In this document: one piece after another, positions 10,207 to 18,255 of the stretch
Numbering within the stretch: the first letter of the stretch is position 1
Layout of the letters: each line of letters starts with the position of its first letter
Source of the DNA: Streptomyces sp. NRRL B-3428
GTDB lineage: Bacteria > Actinomycetota > Actinomycetes > Streptomycetales > Streptomycetaceae
Direction of reading: 5' to 3'
NCBI GenBank assembly: GCA_000721375.1
Contig: JOGW01000019.1
Span: 1-64,000 of the forward strand
Length of the DNA stretch: 64,000 nt
Made by a program: the position numbers and the translations under genes
The notes under the pieces: generated by a model
What the model was told of the DNA's origin: nothing
Database searches by the model: none
What the model saw: only the letters and a program-made list of their open reading frames with translations

Positions 10207-11172
10207 TCAGGCGGCAGGGGAGTGCGAGCCGAGCCGTTCCTTGAGCCAGGCGAGCGCCTGTTCGCCCTGTGCCTGCTGAAAGGGCCGCAGTGTCGGAAGT
10301 CCGGGCGGCGCCGGCTGGCGGGCCTGGCGCAGGAACATGCCGGTGAGTCCGAGCAGCGCGGTGGTCACGTCGCGTGCGTCGGCGCCCCGCGCGACCGGGT
10401 GCGCGGCGAAGACCGGCTCGGGGGCGGGGCCGCCCTGCATCGCGACACTGGGCAGCATCAGGAGCAGATCGAGCCAGCGCGCCGCGCGGCAGGCGTGCGG
10501 CCAGTCCACGAAGACCGCGCCCTCGTCGGTCAGCAGGATGTTGTCGGCGCGCAGATCGCCGTGTGCGAGGGTGTCGCCCGCGACCGCCCGGCCGCAGTCC
10601 CGCTCGCGTTCGGCGAGTGCGGTGAGATGCGTACGTACCCAAGGATCCATGTCCGCCAGCTCGTCCTCGCCGCTCGCGTACGCGGCGGCGAGCAGCCGCC
10701 AGCCCTCGAACGGCTCGTCGGGCAGCGGCTCCGCGCCCGGCGGTGCGGGGGTGAGGGCGTCGGCGAGCCGGCCGACCGCTTCGAGTACGCGGCCCAACTC
10801 GGCCATGTTCCACGGCACATGGGGCTGTCGGCCCTCGACGTCCTCGAAGAGCAGCGCGACCCACTCCCCGTCGTCGTACGAACCGAGCAGGTGCGGCACG
10901 GGGGCGCCGGGCGGCAGCAGGGCGGCCTTGGCGGTCTCCGTGCGGTGCATCGAGGCGGAGTGCGGATTGACCTCGGCGGTGACGGCTTTGGCGAAGGCCC
11001 GCGTGCCGTCGGCCAGGAGCAGCCGGGCCGCGACACCGGGGGAGAAGCCGCCGTTCTGAGTGGTCGCCTCGACGACCTTCGTACCGAGCTGCCGCTCCAG
11101 TGCTTCGCGGACCGCGGCAGGGACCGCCTGCCATTCCATTCGTACGCCCTGAGCAGGGATGATCGCCGACAT
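10207..11172 (-). CDS. Aminoglycoside phosphotransferase (APH) family protein
   Basis: 321 residues from ATG 11172; ATG 11139 (MEWQAVPAAV) is an equally plausible start, and neither has a strong ribosome site. The fold is that of APH/choline-kinase proteins: NGGFSPGVAARLLLADGTRAFAKAV (nucleotide loop and Lys), LLFEDVEGRQPHVPW (hinge), the catalytic loop LAHGDLRADNILLTDEG (H-G-D-x-R-x-x-N) and the metal motif VFVDWPHAC in place of IDW. The substrate is unknown; most genomic members are not resistance genes. It lies between the purine genes without an obvious link to them. Confidence 0.88.
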   Translation of the reverse strand: MSAIIPAQGVRMEWQAVPAAVREALERQLGTKVVEATTQNGGFSPGVAARLLLADGTRAFAKAVTAEVNPHSASMHRTETAKAALLPPGAPVPHLLGSYDDGEWVALLFEDVEGRQPHVPWNMAELGRVLEAVGRLADALTPAPPGAEPLPDEPFEGWRLLAAAYASGEDELADMDPWVRTHLTALAERERDCGRAVAGDTLAHGDLRADNILLTDEGAVFVDWPHACRAARWLDLLLMLPSVAMQGGPAPEPVFAAHPVARGADARDVTTALLGLTGMFLRQARQPAPPGLPTLRPFQQAQGEQALAWLKERLGSHSPAA

Positions 11173-11251
11173 GCGGCCAGCCTGCCAGGCGATACGTGGC
11201 CGGGCCACGTGATTTCGCTCATGACGGCGGTCCGGGTGCGCACAACGCGAA

Positions 11252-11285
11252 AGCGCCGAGTACGGGACCGTCCGTACTCGGCGCT
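11252..11285. terminator. Hairpin in the 436-bp gap between the APH gene and catalase
   Basis: A 14-bp perfect stem AGCGCCGAGTACGG / CCGTACTCGGCGCT around a six-base loop, about 80 bp upstream of the APH start. No T-run, and no gene or RNA recognised between 11173 and 11608; a small RNA ending here is possible but unsupported. Confidence 0.5.
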
Positions 11286-11519
11286 CTGGCAGAGGAGTTG
11301 TTGCCGCCCGACGGCGCAAGGCTGGCGCGACAGGACGTTCGCGCCGCCGGACGGAGTCTGTTGGAGTGCATGGGCTCAGGGAGCACACACCCAAGAGTTG
11401 TGGGGACCGCGGCGGGAGCGATGAGCCCCGGGCTTGCTCCCCTCAGGTCGAGAAGCAGGCCGTAGGACCTTCACCACCGCACTGGCTCGCACACCGCCGC
11501 GGTCTCCAACTCGCCCGAT

Positions 11520-11549
11520 CCGCCTGCCACCCCTCATCCGGGCAGGCGG
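11520..11549 (-). terminator. Putative hairpin terminator downstream of catalase
   Basis: A 9-bp stem CCGCCTGCC / GGCAGGCGG with a 12-base loop, 60 bp past the catalase stop on the minus strand. No U-run follows. Confidence 0.55.
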
Positions 11550-11608
11550 TCCGGGCCGGTGCCCGGGGATGACCTCCCGTCACCCTGGGCACAGCTTCAC
11601 CGAAGAGG

Positions 11609-13060
11609 TCAGTCGCGCAGGGCGCGCACAGCCTCTTCCACGCGCTTGCCGTAGTCCGCGTCCGCGGCGGCGAAGTGCGCGAGGTTCTTCTCGATGATGT
11701 CGTCGCGGGAGACCTGCGAGAGGCCACCGGCGATGTTGGCGACGAGACGCTGCTTCTCGTCCTCCGACATCAGACGGAACAGCTCGCCCGCCTGGAAGAA
11801 GTCGTCGTCCTTGGTGTGGGCCGGCGCCTCGTGCGTGCCGGTGTGACCGTGGACGGCGAGCGGAGCCGACAGCGGCTGGCCGGTCTCGACCGGGCCGTCG
11901 TAGGAGTTGGGCTCGTAGTTCTTGACGCGGCCCTGGGCGTTGGCGGCCATGAAGCCGTCGCGGCCGTAGTTGTTGGCGGTGGTCGCCTTGGGGGCGTTCA
12001 CCGGCAGCAGGGTGTGGTTGACACCCAGGCGGTAGCGCTGCGCGTCCGCGTAGGCGAACAGACGGCCCTGCAGCATCTTGTCCGGCGAAGGACCGATGCC
12101 CGGAACGAAGTTGTTCGGCGAGAACGCGGACTGCTCGACCTCGGCGAAGACGTTGTCGGGGTTGCGGTCGAGGACCAGGCGGCCCACGCGCTGCAGCGGG
12201 TAGTCGCTGTGCGGCCACACCTTGGTCAGGTCGAACGGGTTGAAGCGGTAGTCCGCCGCCTCGGCCGCCGGCATGACCTGGACGTACAGGGTCCACGAGG
12301 GGTACACGCCGCGCTCGATGGACTGCAGCAGGTCCGTCTGGTGCGAGTTGGCGTCGCTGCCGACGAGCTCCGCGGCCTGGTCGGCCGACAGGGAGCGGAT
12401 GCCCTGGTTCGTCTTGAAGTGGTACTTGACGAAGAAGGCCTCGCCCTTGGCGTTGGTCCACTGGTAGGTGTGGGAGCCGTAGCCGTTCATGTGGCGGTAC
12501 GACGCGGGGATGCCGCGGTCGCCCATCAGCCAGGTGACCTGGTGCGTGGCCTCGGGGGCGTGCGCCCAGAAGTCCCAGACGTTGTCCGCTTCCTGCTTGC
12601 CCGTGAACGGGTCACGCTTCTGGGAGTGGATGAAGTCGGGGAACTTGATCGGGTCCTTGATGAAGAACACCGGGGTGTTGTTGCCGACGAGGTCGTAGTT
12701 GCCCTCTTCGGTGTAGAACTTCAGCGCGAAGCCGCGCGGGTCACGGACGGCGTCCGCGCCACCGAGGCTGTCCGCCACGGTCGAGAAGCGCAGGAACGTC
12801 TCGGTCTTCTTGCCCACCTCGGACAGGAAGTCCGCGGAGGTGAAGCCGGTGACGTCGTCGGTCACCTCGAAGTGGCCGTAGGCGCCGGAGCCGCGGGCGT
12901 GCACCACACGCTCCGGGATGCGCTCACGGTTGAAGCGGGCGAGCTTCTCGAGCAGGTGCTGGTCCTGCAGGAGAATCGGGCCACCGACGCCGGCGGTGGC
13001 GGAGTTCTGGTTGTCGGCGACCGGGGCGCCGGACTCGGTCGTAAGCACGCGCTTCGACAT
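11609..13060 (-). CDS. Monofunctional heme catalase
   Basis: 483 residues from ATG 13060, with GGAAGG four bases before the ATG. It decomposes hydrogen peroxide. All small-subunit catalase landmarks are seen: distal His54 in [16 protein letters not shown], Asn127 in [19 protein letters not shown], the distal-side [13 protein letters not shown], and the proximal heme tyrosine in [14 protein letters not shown]. The length fits clade-3 enzymes. Its promoter shares the palindrome TCAACA-N3-TGTTGA with the urate oxidase operon, so co-expression to remove the peroxide made by urate oxidase is the likely role. It is transcribed separately from glxR-hyi. Confidence 0.97.
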   Translation of the reverse strand: MSKRVLTTESGAPVADNQNSATAGVGGPILLQDQHLLEKLARFNRERIPERVVHARGSGAYGHFEVTDDVTGFTSADFLSEVGKKTETFLRFSTVADSLGGADAVRDPRGFALKFYTEEGNYDLVGNNTPVFFIKDPIKFPDFIHSQKRDPFTGKQEADNVWDFWAHAPEATHQVTWLMGDRGIPASYRHMNGYGSHTYQWTNAKGEAFFVKYHFKTNQGIRSLSADQAAELVGSDANSHQTDLLQSIERGVYPSWTLYVQVMPAAEAADYRFNPFDLTKVWPHSDYPLQRVGRLVLDRNPDNVFAEVEQSAFSPNNFVPGIGPSPDKMLQGRLFAYADAQRYRLGVNHTLLPVNAPKATTANNYGRDGFMAANAQGRVKNYEPNSYDGPVETGQPLSAPLAVHGHTGTHEAPAHTKDDDFFQAGELFRLMSEDEKQRLVANIAGGLSQVSRDDIIEKNLAHFAAADADYGKRVEEAVRALRD

Positions 13061-13149
13061 CGTGACCTTCCGTACAAAAGCTTCGAGGACTGCGACAACT
13101 GCTGCTGCGTCTGCGGTTTCAGGAGCGTATGTACGCCGCGAACCTGACG

Positions 13150-13164
13150 TCAACAGTTTGTTGA
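13150..13164 (-). promoter_or_regulatory. Catalase promoter with palindromic operator
   Basis: On the minus strand TCAACA-AAC-TGTTGA is a perfect 6+3+6 palindrome whose right arm is part of a -35 TTGACG. TACGCT lies 18 bases downstream as the -10. The centre is 97 bp upstream of the catalase ATG. An almost identical block lies before the urate operon at 16053-16067. Confidence 0.8.
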
Positions 13165-13288
13165 AACTAGAGCCTGTGGTTCCGTCTGGCTGTTCCGACG
13201 GTCGGCTCGTGGAGAGATGTTCCGGTCAGCGGCGGCGCCTGGGCGCGACAGGACAGGTGTCAGCGCCGCCGCCGACCGGGGTTCGAGG

Positions 13289-13309
13289 GGCCCGCCGCGA
13301 GGGCGGGCC
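13289..13309 (-). terminator. Putative hairpin terminator after glxR
   Basis: An 8-bp perfect stem GGCCCGCC / GGCGGGCC, five-base loop, 30 bp beyond the glxR stop on the minus strand; no U-run. Confidence 0.5.
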
Positions 13310-13338
13310 AGGGGCTCACTCGAGGCGAGCCCGGAGGC

Positions 13339-14229
13339 TCAGACCTGCGAGCCCGACAGACGCTCGACCGAGCGCAGCAGCGCCGAGTGGTCGAGGCCAC
13401 CGTCACCCTGCGCACGCAGCGAGGCGACGAGCTGGGCGACGACGCCGCCGACGGGCAGCGCGGCACCGACATTGCGGGCGGCGTCGGTGACGATGCCCAT
13501 GTCCTTGTGGTGCAGGTCGATACGGAAGCCCGGCTTGAAGTCGCGGTTGAGGAAGTTGTCCTTCTTGCGCGTCAGGACGGTCGAACCGGCCAGGCCGCCG
13601 TTGAGGACGTCGAGCGCGGCCTTCAGGTCCACGCCGGACTTCTCCAGGAAGACCACGGCCTCGGCGCACGCCTGGATGTTGACCGCCACGATCAGCTGGT
13701 TGGCGGCCTTCACCGTCTGGCCCGAACCGTGCGGACCGCACAGCACGATGGTCTTGCCGAGGGCCTCGAGGACCGGCAGGGCCTCGTCGAAGTCGGCCTG
13801 CTCGCCACCGACCATGATGGACAGAACGGCCTCGATGGCACCGGCCTCGCCACCGGAGACGGGCGCGTCGATGACGCGGATGCCCTTCTCCTTGGCGTTC
13901 TTCGCCAGGTCGACCGAGGTCTGCGGCGTGATCGAGGACATGTCGATCACCAGAGCGCCGGACTTGGCGTTCTCCAGGATGCCCTCGGGGCCGTAGGCGA
14001 TGGCCTCGACCTGCGGGGACGCGGGCACCATCGTGATGACGACATCGGCGTCCTTGACGGCCTCGGCGATCGAGCCGGCGGCCGCGCCACCGTTGGCCGC
14101 GAGACGGTCGAGCTTGTCCTGCTCCAGGGTGAAGCCGGTGACGGAGTAACCGGCCTTGATCAGGTTCTCGGCCATGGGCGAGCCCATGATGCCGAGGCCG
14201 ATCCACGCGATCTTAGGAAGGTTGCTCAT
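13339..14229 (-). CDS. glxR: Tartronate semialdehyde reductase (2-hydroxy-3-oxopropionate reductase)
   Basis: 296 residues from ATG 14229, with AAAGG upstream. Reduces tartronate semialdehyde to D-glycerate with NAD(P)H. It belongs to the beta-hydroxyacid dehydrogenase family: N-terminal dinucleotide motif WIGLGIMGSPMAENL (residues 9-23), substrate motif DAPVSGGEAGA (121-131), catalytic Lys174 in GSGQTVKAANQLIV, and cofactor-side KDMGIVTDAA. It lies 120 bp downstream of hyi on the same strand and is probably cotranscribed, with a small hairpin between them. It acts directly after Gcl. Confidence 0.96.
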   Translation of the reverse strand: MSNLPKIAWIGLGIMGSPMAENLIKAGYSVTGFTLEQDKLDRLAANGGAAAGSIAEAVKDADVVITMVPASPQVEAIAYGPEGILENAKSGALVIDMSSITPQTSVDLAKNAKEKGIRVIDAPVSGGEAGAIEAVLSIMVGGEQADFDEALPVLEALGKTIVLCGPHGSGQTVKAANQLIVAVNIQACAEAVVFLEKSGVDLKAALDVLNGGLAGSTVLTRKKDNFLNRDFKPGFRIDLHHKDMGIVTDAARNVGAALPVGGVVAQLVASLRAQGDGGLDHSALLRSVERLSGSQV

Positions 14230-14287
14230 GATGGTGCCTTTCTCAAGCTCTTCGATACGTCTATGAGTTGGCGCGACCGGGCCGGTT

Positions 14288-14312
14288 ACCGCTCACCCGC
14301 ACAGTGAGCGGT
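14288..14312 (-). other. Intercistronic hairpin between hyi and glxR
   Basis: ACCGCTCAC / GTGAGCGGT forms a 9-bp stem with a seven-base loop in the 120-bp gap. It could lower readthrough into glxR or stabilise the mRNA; no T-run. Confidence 0.45.
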
Positions 14313-14349
14313 CGCCGGGGGACGTCGGCGCACAGGGTGCGCGCGAGGG

Positions 14350-15186
14350 TCAGCGCGCGGCGCGGGCCTCGGCCGGCAGCCAGCCGAAGGAGTCGGCGGC
14401 GCCGTCGGGGGCCTTGTACTCCAGGCCCACGTAGCCCTCGTAACCGGCCTTCTTCAGCTGGTCGAGGAGGTCCTCGAGCGGCAGCTCGCCGGTGCCCGGA
14501 GCGCCACGGCCCGGCTTGTCGGCGATCTGCACGTGACCGGTCTTCGCCGCGTAGGCGTCGATCACGGCCGGCAGGTCCTCGTCGTTCATGGCCAGGTGGT
14601 ACAGGTCCATGAGGAACTTGGCGTTGCCGAGACCGGTGGCCGCGTTCACCTTGTCCACGATCTCGATCCCGGCCGGTGCGGACACCAGCGGGTAGAGCGG
14701 GGACTCCGGCTTGTTGAGGGTCTCGATCAGGAGGATCGCACCGATGCGGTCGGCCTCCTTGGCCGCGAGCACCAGGTTCTCCAGAGCGAGCTCGTCCTGC
14801 TCGGCCGGGTCCACGCCTTCGACGCGGTTGCCGTACAGGGCGTTCAGCGCCTTGCAGCCGAGGGACTGGGCGAAGTCGGCCGCGACCTTGAGGTTGGCGC
14901 GGAACTTCTCCGACTCCTCGCCGGGTACGGAGACCGCACCACGGTCGGGGCCGGGCAGCTGGCCGGCATAGAAGTTCAGACCCGTCAGCTGGACGCCGGC
15001 GTCCTCGATGGCCTTCTTGAGGGCCTCGAGATCGGCCTGGTCGGGGGTGGGGGTTTCGATCCAGGGCCACCACAGCTCGACCGCCGTGAAGCCCGCTGCG
15101 GCAGCAGCCGCGGGACGCTCCAGGAGCGGGAGTTCCGTGTAGAGGATCGAGAGGTTCACATTGAAGCGCTGGTCCGCGTAAGTCAT
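14350..15186 (-). CDS. hyi: Hydroxypyruvate isomerase
   Basis: 278 residues from ATG 15186. Interconverts hydroxypyruvate and tartronate semialdehyde in glyoxylate metabolism. It is a TIM barrel of the xylose-isomerase/AP-endonuclease superfamily: FNVNLSILYTELPLLERPAAAAAAGFTAVELWWPW, GLNFYAGQLPGPDRGAVS, ILLIETLNKPESPLYPL (Glu ligand), MDLYHLAMNDEDL (Asp-x-x-His), HVQIADKPGRGAPGTGEL and YVGLEYKAPDGAADSF (Glu). First gene of a leftward unit with glxR. The double operator at 15203-15238 begins 17 bp before the ATG, so repressor binding would block initiation. Confidence 0.96.
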   Translation of the reverse strand: MTYADQRFNVNLSILYTELPLLERPAAAAAAGFTAVELWWPWIETPTPDQADLEALKKAIEDAGVQLTGLNFYAGQLPGPDRGAVSVPGEESEKFRANLKVAADFAQSLGCKALNALYGNRVEGVDPAEQDELALENLVLAAKEADRIGAILLIETLNKPESPLYPLVSAPAGIEIVDKVNAATGLGNAKFLMDLYHLAMNDEDLPAVIDAYAAKTGHVQIADKPGRGAPGTGELPLEDLLDQLKKAGYEGYVGLEYKAPDGAADSFGWLPAEARAAR

Positions 15187-15202
15187 GAGGGGCAGGCGCT
15201 CC

Positions 15203-15238
15203 TTCCGTATCGCGGAAGTTACTTTCTACTTGACGGAA
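15203..15238 (-). promoter_or_regulatory. Double 15-bp operator upstream of hyi (AllR-type)
   Basis: On the minus strand the distal box TTCCGTCAAGTAGAA and the proximal box TTCCGCGATACGGAA are 21 bp apart centre to centre. The proximal box differs from that of gcl at only two central bases. Order and spacing match gcl exactly. Confidence 0.82.
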
Positions 15239-15311
15239 GAGTGCCTAAGGGCCTGGTCACCTGTCAAGTGGGGGCTCCCGTAAATCCCCGCTGCCTGGTT
15301 AGGTTGGCCGC

Positions 15312-15575
15312 GTGCGATTGAGAGTGGAGTTCACGACCGAGCCCTTCGACCTCGACGAGGCGCCGGCCCATGCGGTCGCCGCCCGTGAGGTCATCGAGGC
15401 TGCCGATCTCGACGCGGTCGATGTCGGGCCCTTCGGCAACACCGCCGAGGGCGGTGCCGACGCGGTGCTCGCCGCGGTCGATTCCCTGCTGCGCAAGTCC
15501 TTGGCGGCCGGTGCCACCCGGGTCTCGCTCCAGGTGAACGTGATCGGCGACGAGGCGGAAGGGGACCGGAAATGA
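15312..15575 (+). CDS. MTH1187/YkoF-type thiamine-binding-like protein
   Basis: 87 residues from GTG 15312. The pattern FTTEPFDLDEAPAHAVAAREVI...DVGPFGNTAEGGADAVLAAVDSLLRKSLAAGATRVSLQVNV fits the small ferredoxin-like MTH1187/YkoF family, some members of which bind thiamine. That is interesting next to a ThDP-dependent carboligase, but binding is only inferred. A TAGGTT hexamer at 15300-15305 ends six bases before the GTG and there is no good ribosome site, so the mRNA may be leaderless. It overlaps the next gene by ATGA and is surely cotranscribed with it. Confidence 0.72.
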   Translation: MRLRVEFTTEPFDLDEAPAHAVAAREVIEAADLDAVDVGPFGNTAEGGADAVLAAVDSLLRKSLAAGATRVSLQVNVIGDEAEGDRK

Positions 15576-15949
15576 CCGAACCCCTCGACCACCCCTTCGT
15601 CGCCGCGGTCAAGCCGCTGGTCGACGCCATGGGCGCCCAGTTCATAACCCCCGCCGAAGCCGGCGAGGACGATGTCGTGCTCGCCTGGGAGGGCGAGGAC
15701 CTGCTCGCTGTGCGCCTGCCGCAGCTCGCGGACTCCCTCGACCACATCCTGGCGGCCCTGGAGCGCAAGAACGGCAAGCCCCTGGCTGAGCTCGACCGCA
15801 AGTCCAAGCAGGAAGTCGTACGCCTCCTGGAAGCGCGTGGTGCCTTTGCCGTACGGCACGGAGTGGAGACCGTGGCGAGCGCCATAGGCGTTTCCCGCTT
15901 CACTGTGTACAACTACCTCAACAGGGACAACACCACGAAAAGCGAGTAG
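15572..15949 (+). CDS. Small helix-turn-helix protein, candidate local regulator
   Basis: 125 residues, start ATG 15572 overlapping the previous stop (ATGA). The first 75 residues are acidic and may sense a ligand or partner (HPFVAAVKPLVDAMGAQFI...DDVVLAWEGEDLLAVRLPQLADSLDHILAALE). The C-terminal 45 residues form an HTH resembling Fis/resolvase-type modules: LDRKSKQEVVRLLEARGAFAVRHGVETVASAIGVSRFTVYNYLNRD. Placed between the hyi and urate operons, it is a good candidate to bind the shared palindrome at 13150 and 16053; that is inference. A terminator follows at 16005-16040. Confidence 0.78.
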   Translation: MTEPLDHPFVAAVKPLVDAMGAQFITPAEAGEDDVVLAWEGEDLLAVRLPQLADSLDHILAALERKNGKPLAELDRKSKQEVVRLLEARGAFAVRHGVETVASAIGVSRFTVYNYLNRDNTTKSE

Positions 15950-16004
15950 TGCGTACCCGCAGAACGCACCAAGCTCGTGGCGGCCCGGCCGCACGAACAC
16001 ACAA

Positions 16005-16040
16005 GAGCCCCCGGCTGGATCTTCAGCCGGGGGCCTCTTT
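16005..16040 (+). terminator. Rho-independent terminator after the HTH gene
   Basis: A 10-bp core stem CCCCCGGCTG / CAGCCGGGGG with a six-base loop, flanked by GAG and CCTC, then CTTTGTT. It separates the HTH gene from the urate operon promoter. Confidence 0.85.
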
Positions 16041-16052
16041 GTTCAATTGGTT

Positions 16053-16067
16053 TCAACAAAGTGTTGA
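16053..16067 (+). promoter_or_regulatory. Urate operon promoter with palindromic operator
   Basis: TCAACA-AAG-TGTTGA, a perfect 6+3+6 palindrome, overlaps the -35 TTGACG, and a -10-like TAGCTAAT lies about 18 bases further on. The centre is 95 bp before the GTG of uraD. The block GTTTCAACAAASTGTTGACG is shared with the catalase promoter. Confidence 0.82.
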
Positions 16068-16154
16068 CGCAGTGTTGCCGAGGGTCTTAGCTAATCCCCA
16101 GCCCGTCCAGCACATCCGGCCCTTCGCGGGCCGATCAAGCCACGGAGGCTTCCC

Positions 16155-16664
16155 GTGACTTCGCTTTCGACACCGGGACTCACCCGGTTCAACACCTCCG
16201 ACGAGACCGCGGCCACCGCGGAACTCCACGAGGTGTGCAGCTCTTCGGCCTGGGGCAGCAAGGTTCTCGCCCAGCGCCCCTACGCCGATGCCGACTCCCT
16301 CTTCGCCGCGAGCGACGCCGCCATGGCCGAGCTCACCACGGCGGACCTGGAGGAGGCCATGGCCGGGCACGCGCCGATCGGCCGCCCGAAGGCGGGAGAC
16401 CCGACCTCCGAGCGCGAACAGCGCGGGATGGCCGGCGCCTCCGAGGAGCTCAAGACCGAGCTGCTCGAACTGAACCTGGCCTACCAGGAGAAGTTCGGCC
16501 ATGTCTTCCTCATCTGCGCGACCGGCGCCACGGCCGAGTTCATGCTCGGCCAGATCAAGGTACGGATCGAGAACGGGGCCGAGCAGGAGCGGGAGATCGT
16601 CCGCACCGAGCTGGGCAAGATCAACCGTATTCGCCTGACCCGCCTCGCAGAGGAAGCAGCGTAA
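16155..16664 (+). CDS. uraD: OHCU decarboxylase
   Basis: 169 residues from GTG 16155, with GGAGG six bases upstream. Converts 2-oxo-4-hydroxy-4-carboxy-5-ureidoimidazoline to S-allantoin, the last step of urate oxidation. All-helical UraD family: CSSSAWGSKVLAQRPYADADSLFAASDAAM, then GHAPIGRPK (the usual HPRIG, with catalytic His), EQRGMAGASEELKTELLELNLAYQEKFGHVFLICATG and a terminal RTELGKINRIRLTRL. First gene of uraD-uraH-uox; three bases separate it from uraH. HAPIG rather than HPRIG is the form I recall in actinomycetes. Confidence 0.95.
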   Translation: MTSLSTPGLTRFNTSDETAATAELHEVCSSSAWGSKVLAQRPYADADSLFAASDAAMAELTTADLEEAMAGHAPIGRPKAGDPTSEREQRGMAGASEELKTELLELNLAYQEKFGHVFLICATGATAEFMLGQIKVRIENGAEQEREIVRTELGKINRIRLTRLAEEAA

Positions 16665-16667
16665 GTA

Positions 16668-17069
16668 ATGAGTACTGACACGACCGCCTCGGTGTCCACG
16701 CACATCCTGGACACCAGCATCGGACGCCCCGCCGAAGGCGTCGCCATCTCGCTCGCGGCCCGCGCCGGTTTCGACGCGGACTGGGTGGCACTCGGCGGAT
16801 CCGCCACCGATGCGGACGGGCGTTGCAAGGACCTGCCGGCTCTGCCGGAAGGAACGACCCACGTACGTCTCGACTTCGAGACCGAGGCGTACTTCTCCAA
16901 GAAGTCCGCAAACCAGCAAGCCGAAGCCCAGCAGGACGCCCCCGCGAATCGGGACAGCGGTGCGTTCTTCCCGGAGGTGGCGATCACGTTCGCCGTCAAG
17001 CCGGGCGAGCACTACCACGTACCGCTGCTGCTCAACCCGTTCGGCTACTCCGTTTACCGAGGGAGCTAG
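16668..17069 (+). CDS. uraH: 5-hydroxyisourate hydrolase (transthyretin-like)
   Basis: 133 residues from ATG 16668. Hydrolyses 5-hydroxyisourate, the product of urate oxidase, to OHCU. The N-terminal STHILDTSIGRPAEGVAISL carries the first catalytic His, and the family-defining C-terminal tetrapeptide YRGS is intact. Residues 82-100 (KKSANQQAEAQQDAPANRDS) form a glutamine-rich insert in the loop before FFPEVAITF, longer than in enterobacterial enzymes. Between uraD (3 bp) and uox (5 bp), so translationally linked. Confidence 0.96.
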   Translation: MSTDTTASVSTHILDTSIGRPAEGVAISLAARAGFDADWVALGGSATDADGRCKDLPALPEGTTHVRLDFETEAYFSKKSANQQAEAQQDAPANRDSGAFFPEVAITFAVKPGEHYHVPLLLNPFGYSVYRGS

Positions 17070-17074
17070 CAGAC

Positions 17075-17998
17075 ATGCCCACGATTCTGGGACAGAACCA
17101 GTACGGCAAGGCCGAGAACCGCGTCGTGAAGATCACGCGCGACGGCGACACGCACCACATCAAGGACCTGAACGTCTCGGTCGCCCTCTCGGGCGAGATG
17201 GACGACGTCCACCTGACGGGCTCCAACGCCAACGTCCTGCCGACCGACACCACCAAGAACACGGTGTACGCGTTCGCCAAGGAGTACGGCATCGAGTCGG
17301 CCGAGCAGTTCGGCATCCACCTGGCGCGTCACTTCGTGAACAGCCAGGAGCCGATCCACCAGGCGCGTATCCGCATCGAGGAATACACCTGGGAGCGCAT
17401 CGCCACCTCGGACGCCAACTCGAAGTTCATCGGCTCCGAGGACGTCAAGCACTCCTTCGTCCGCAAGGGCCAGGAGACCCGCGTCAGCGAGATCACCTAC
17501 AACGGCTCCGAGTGGCAGGTCATCTCGGGTCTGAAGGACCTCGTCGTCATGAACTCCACCAACTCGGAGTTCTGGGGTTACGTCAAGGACAAGTACACGA
17601 CGCTCCAGGAGGCGTACGACCGCATCCTGGCCACGCAGGTCTCCGCCCGCTGGCGCTTCAACTGGAGCGACGACGAGCAGCGGATGCCCAACTGGGAGCG
17701 TTCGTACGAGCAGACCAAGAAGCACATGCTCGAGGCCTTCGCCGAGACCTACTCGCTCTCGCTGCAGCAGACGCTGTACCAGATGGGCTCGCGCATCATC
17801 AACAACCGTTCGGAGATCGACGAGATCCGCTTCTCGCTCCCGAACAAGCACCACTTCCTTGTCGACCTGGAGCCGTTCGGCCTCAAGAACGACAACGAGG
17901 TCTACTTCGCGGCCGACCGCCCGTACGGCCTGATCGAGGCGACCGTCCTGCGTGACGGTGTCGAGCCGAAGATCCCGGTGGACCTCAGCAACCTCTAA
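17075..17998 (+). CDS. uox: Urate oxidase (uricase)
   Basis: 307 residues from ATG 17075, with GAGGGAG nine bases upstream. Cofactor-free oxidation of urate to 5-hydroxyisourate with release of hydrogen peroxide. Catalytic Lys12 (QYGKAENRVVKI) and Thr59 in LPTDTTKNTVYAFAKE are in place, and the active-site His lies in SLPNKHHFLVDLEPFGL. T-fold tandem domains cover the whole protein, and the substrate contact region QQTLYQMGSRIINN is typical. No peroxisomal tail, as expected. Last gene of the urate operon; a strong hairpin follows. Confidence 0.97.
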   Translation: MPTILGQNQYGKAENRVVKITRDGDTHHIKDLNVSVALSGEMDDVHLTGSNANVLPTDTTKNTVYAFAKEYGIESAEQFGIHLARHFVNSQEPIHQARIRIEEYTWERIATSDANSKFIGSEDVKHSFVRKGQETRVSEITYNGSEWQVISGLKDLVVMNSTNSEFWGYVKDKYTTLQEAYDRILATQVSARWRFNWSDDEQRMPNWERSYEQTKKHMLEAFAETYSLSLQQTLYQMGSRIINNRSEIDEIRFSLPNKHHFLVDLEPFGLKNDNEVYFAADRPYGLIEATVLRDGVEPKIPVDLSNL

Positions 17999-18017
17999 GT
18001 CCCGCAAGGGTCTTAAG

Positions 18018-18046
18018 CCTCCCGGACCTGTAATAGGTCCGGGAGG
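18018..18046 (+). terminator. Hairpin terminator after uox
   Basis: A 12-bp perfect stem CCTCCCGGACCT / AGGTCCGGGAGG with a five-base loop, 20 bp after the stop; no T-run, common in high-GC actinomycetes. Confidence 0.8.
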
Positions 18047-18255
18047 AGCCTCGACAACCTCCGACGCGAGTGCGCCGGCGTCTACCCCGGGATCACCACC
18101 GTGTGGTCCCGGGGGCCAGGAGGGGAGCGGGGGCATCTGCGCAACACCCGCAACGGGCAACGCGATGAGGCGTTGACACGTGCACCACGAACTCGGTCGT
18201 CACCCCGCTCGGCCCCCGGGTTCGTACATCCGAAGAGGAAGAACGAGGATCCGCC

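Noticed and set aside
11173..11608. tRNA or tmRNA in the gap before catalase
   Set aside because: Only a perfect hairpin is seen; no T-loop GGTTCGA-type box or cloverleaf could be built.
13068..13090. An AllR-type box before catalase (TTCCGTAC)
   Set aside because: Only the left half fits; no matching right half at the 15-bp spacing.
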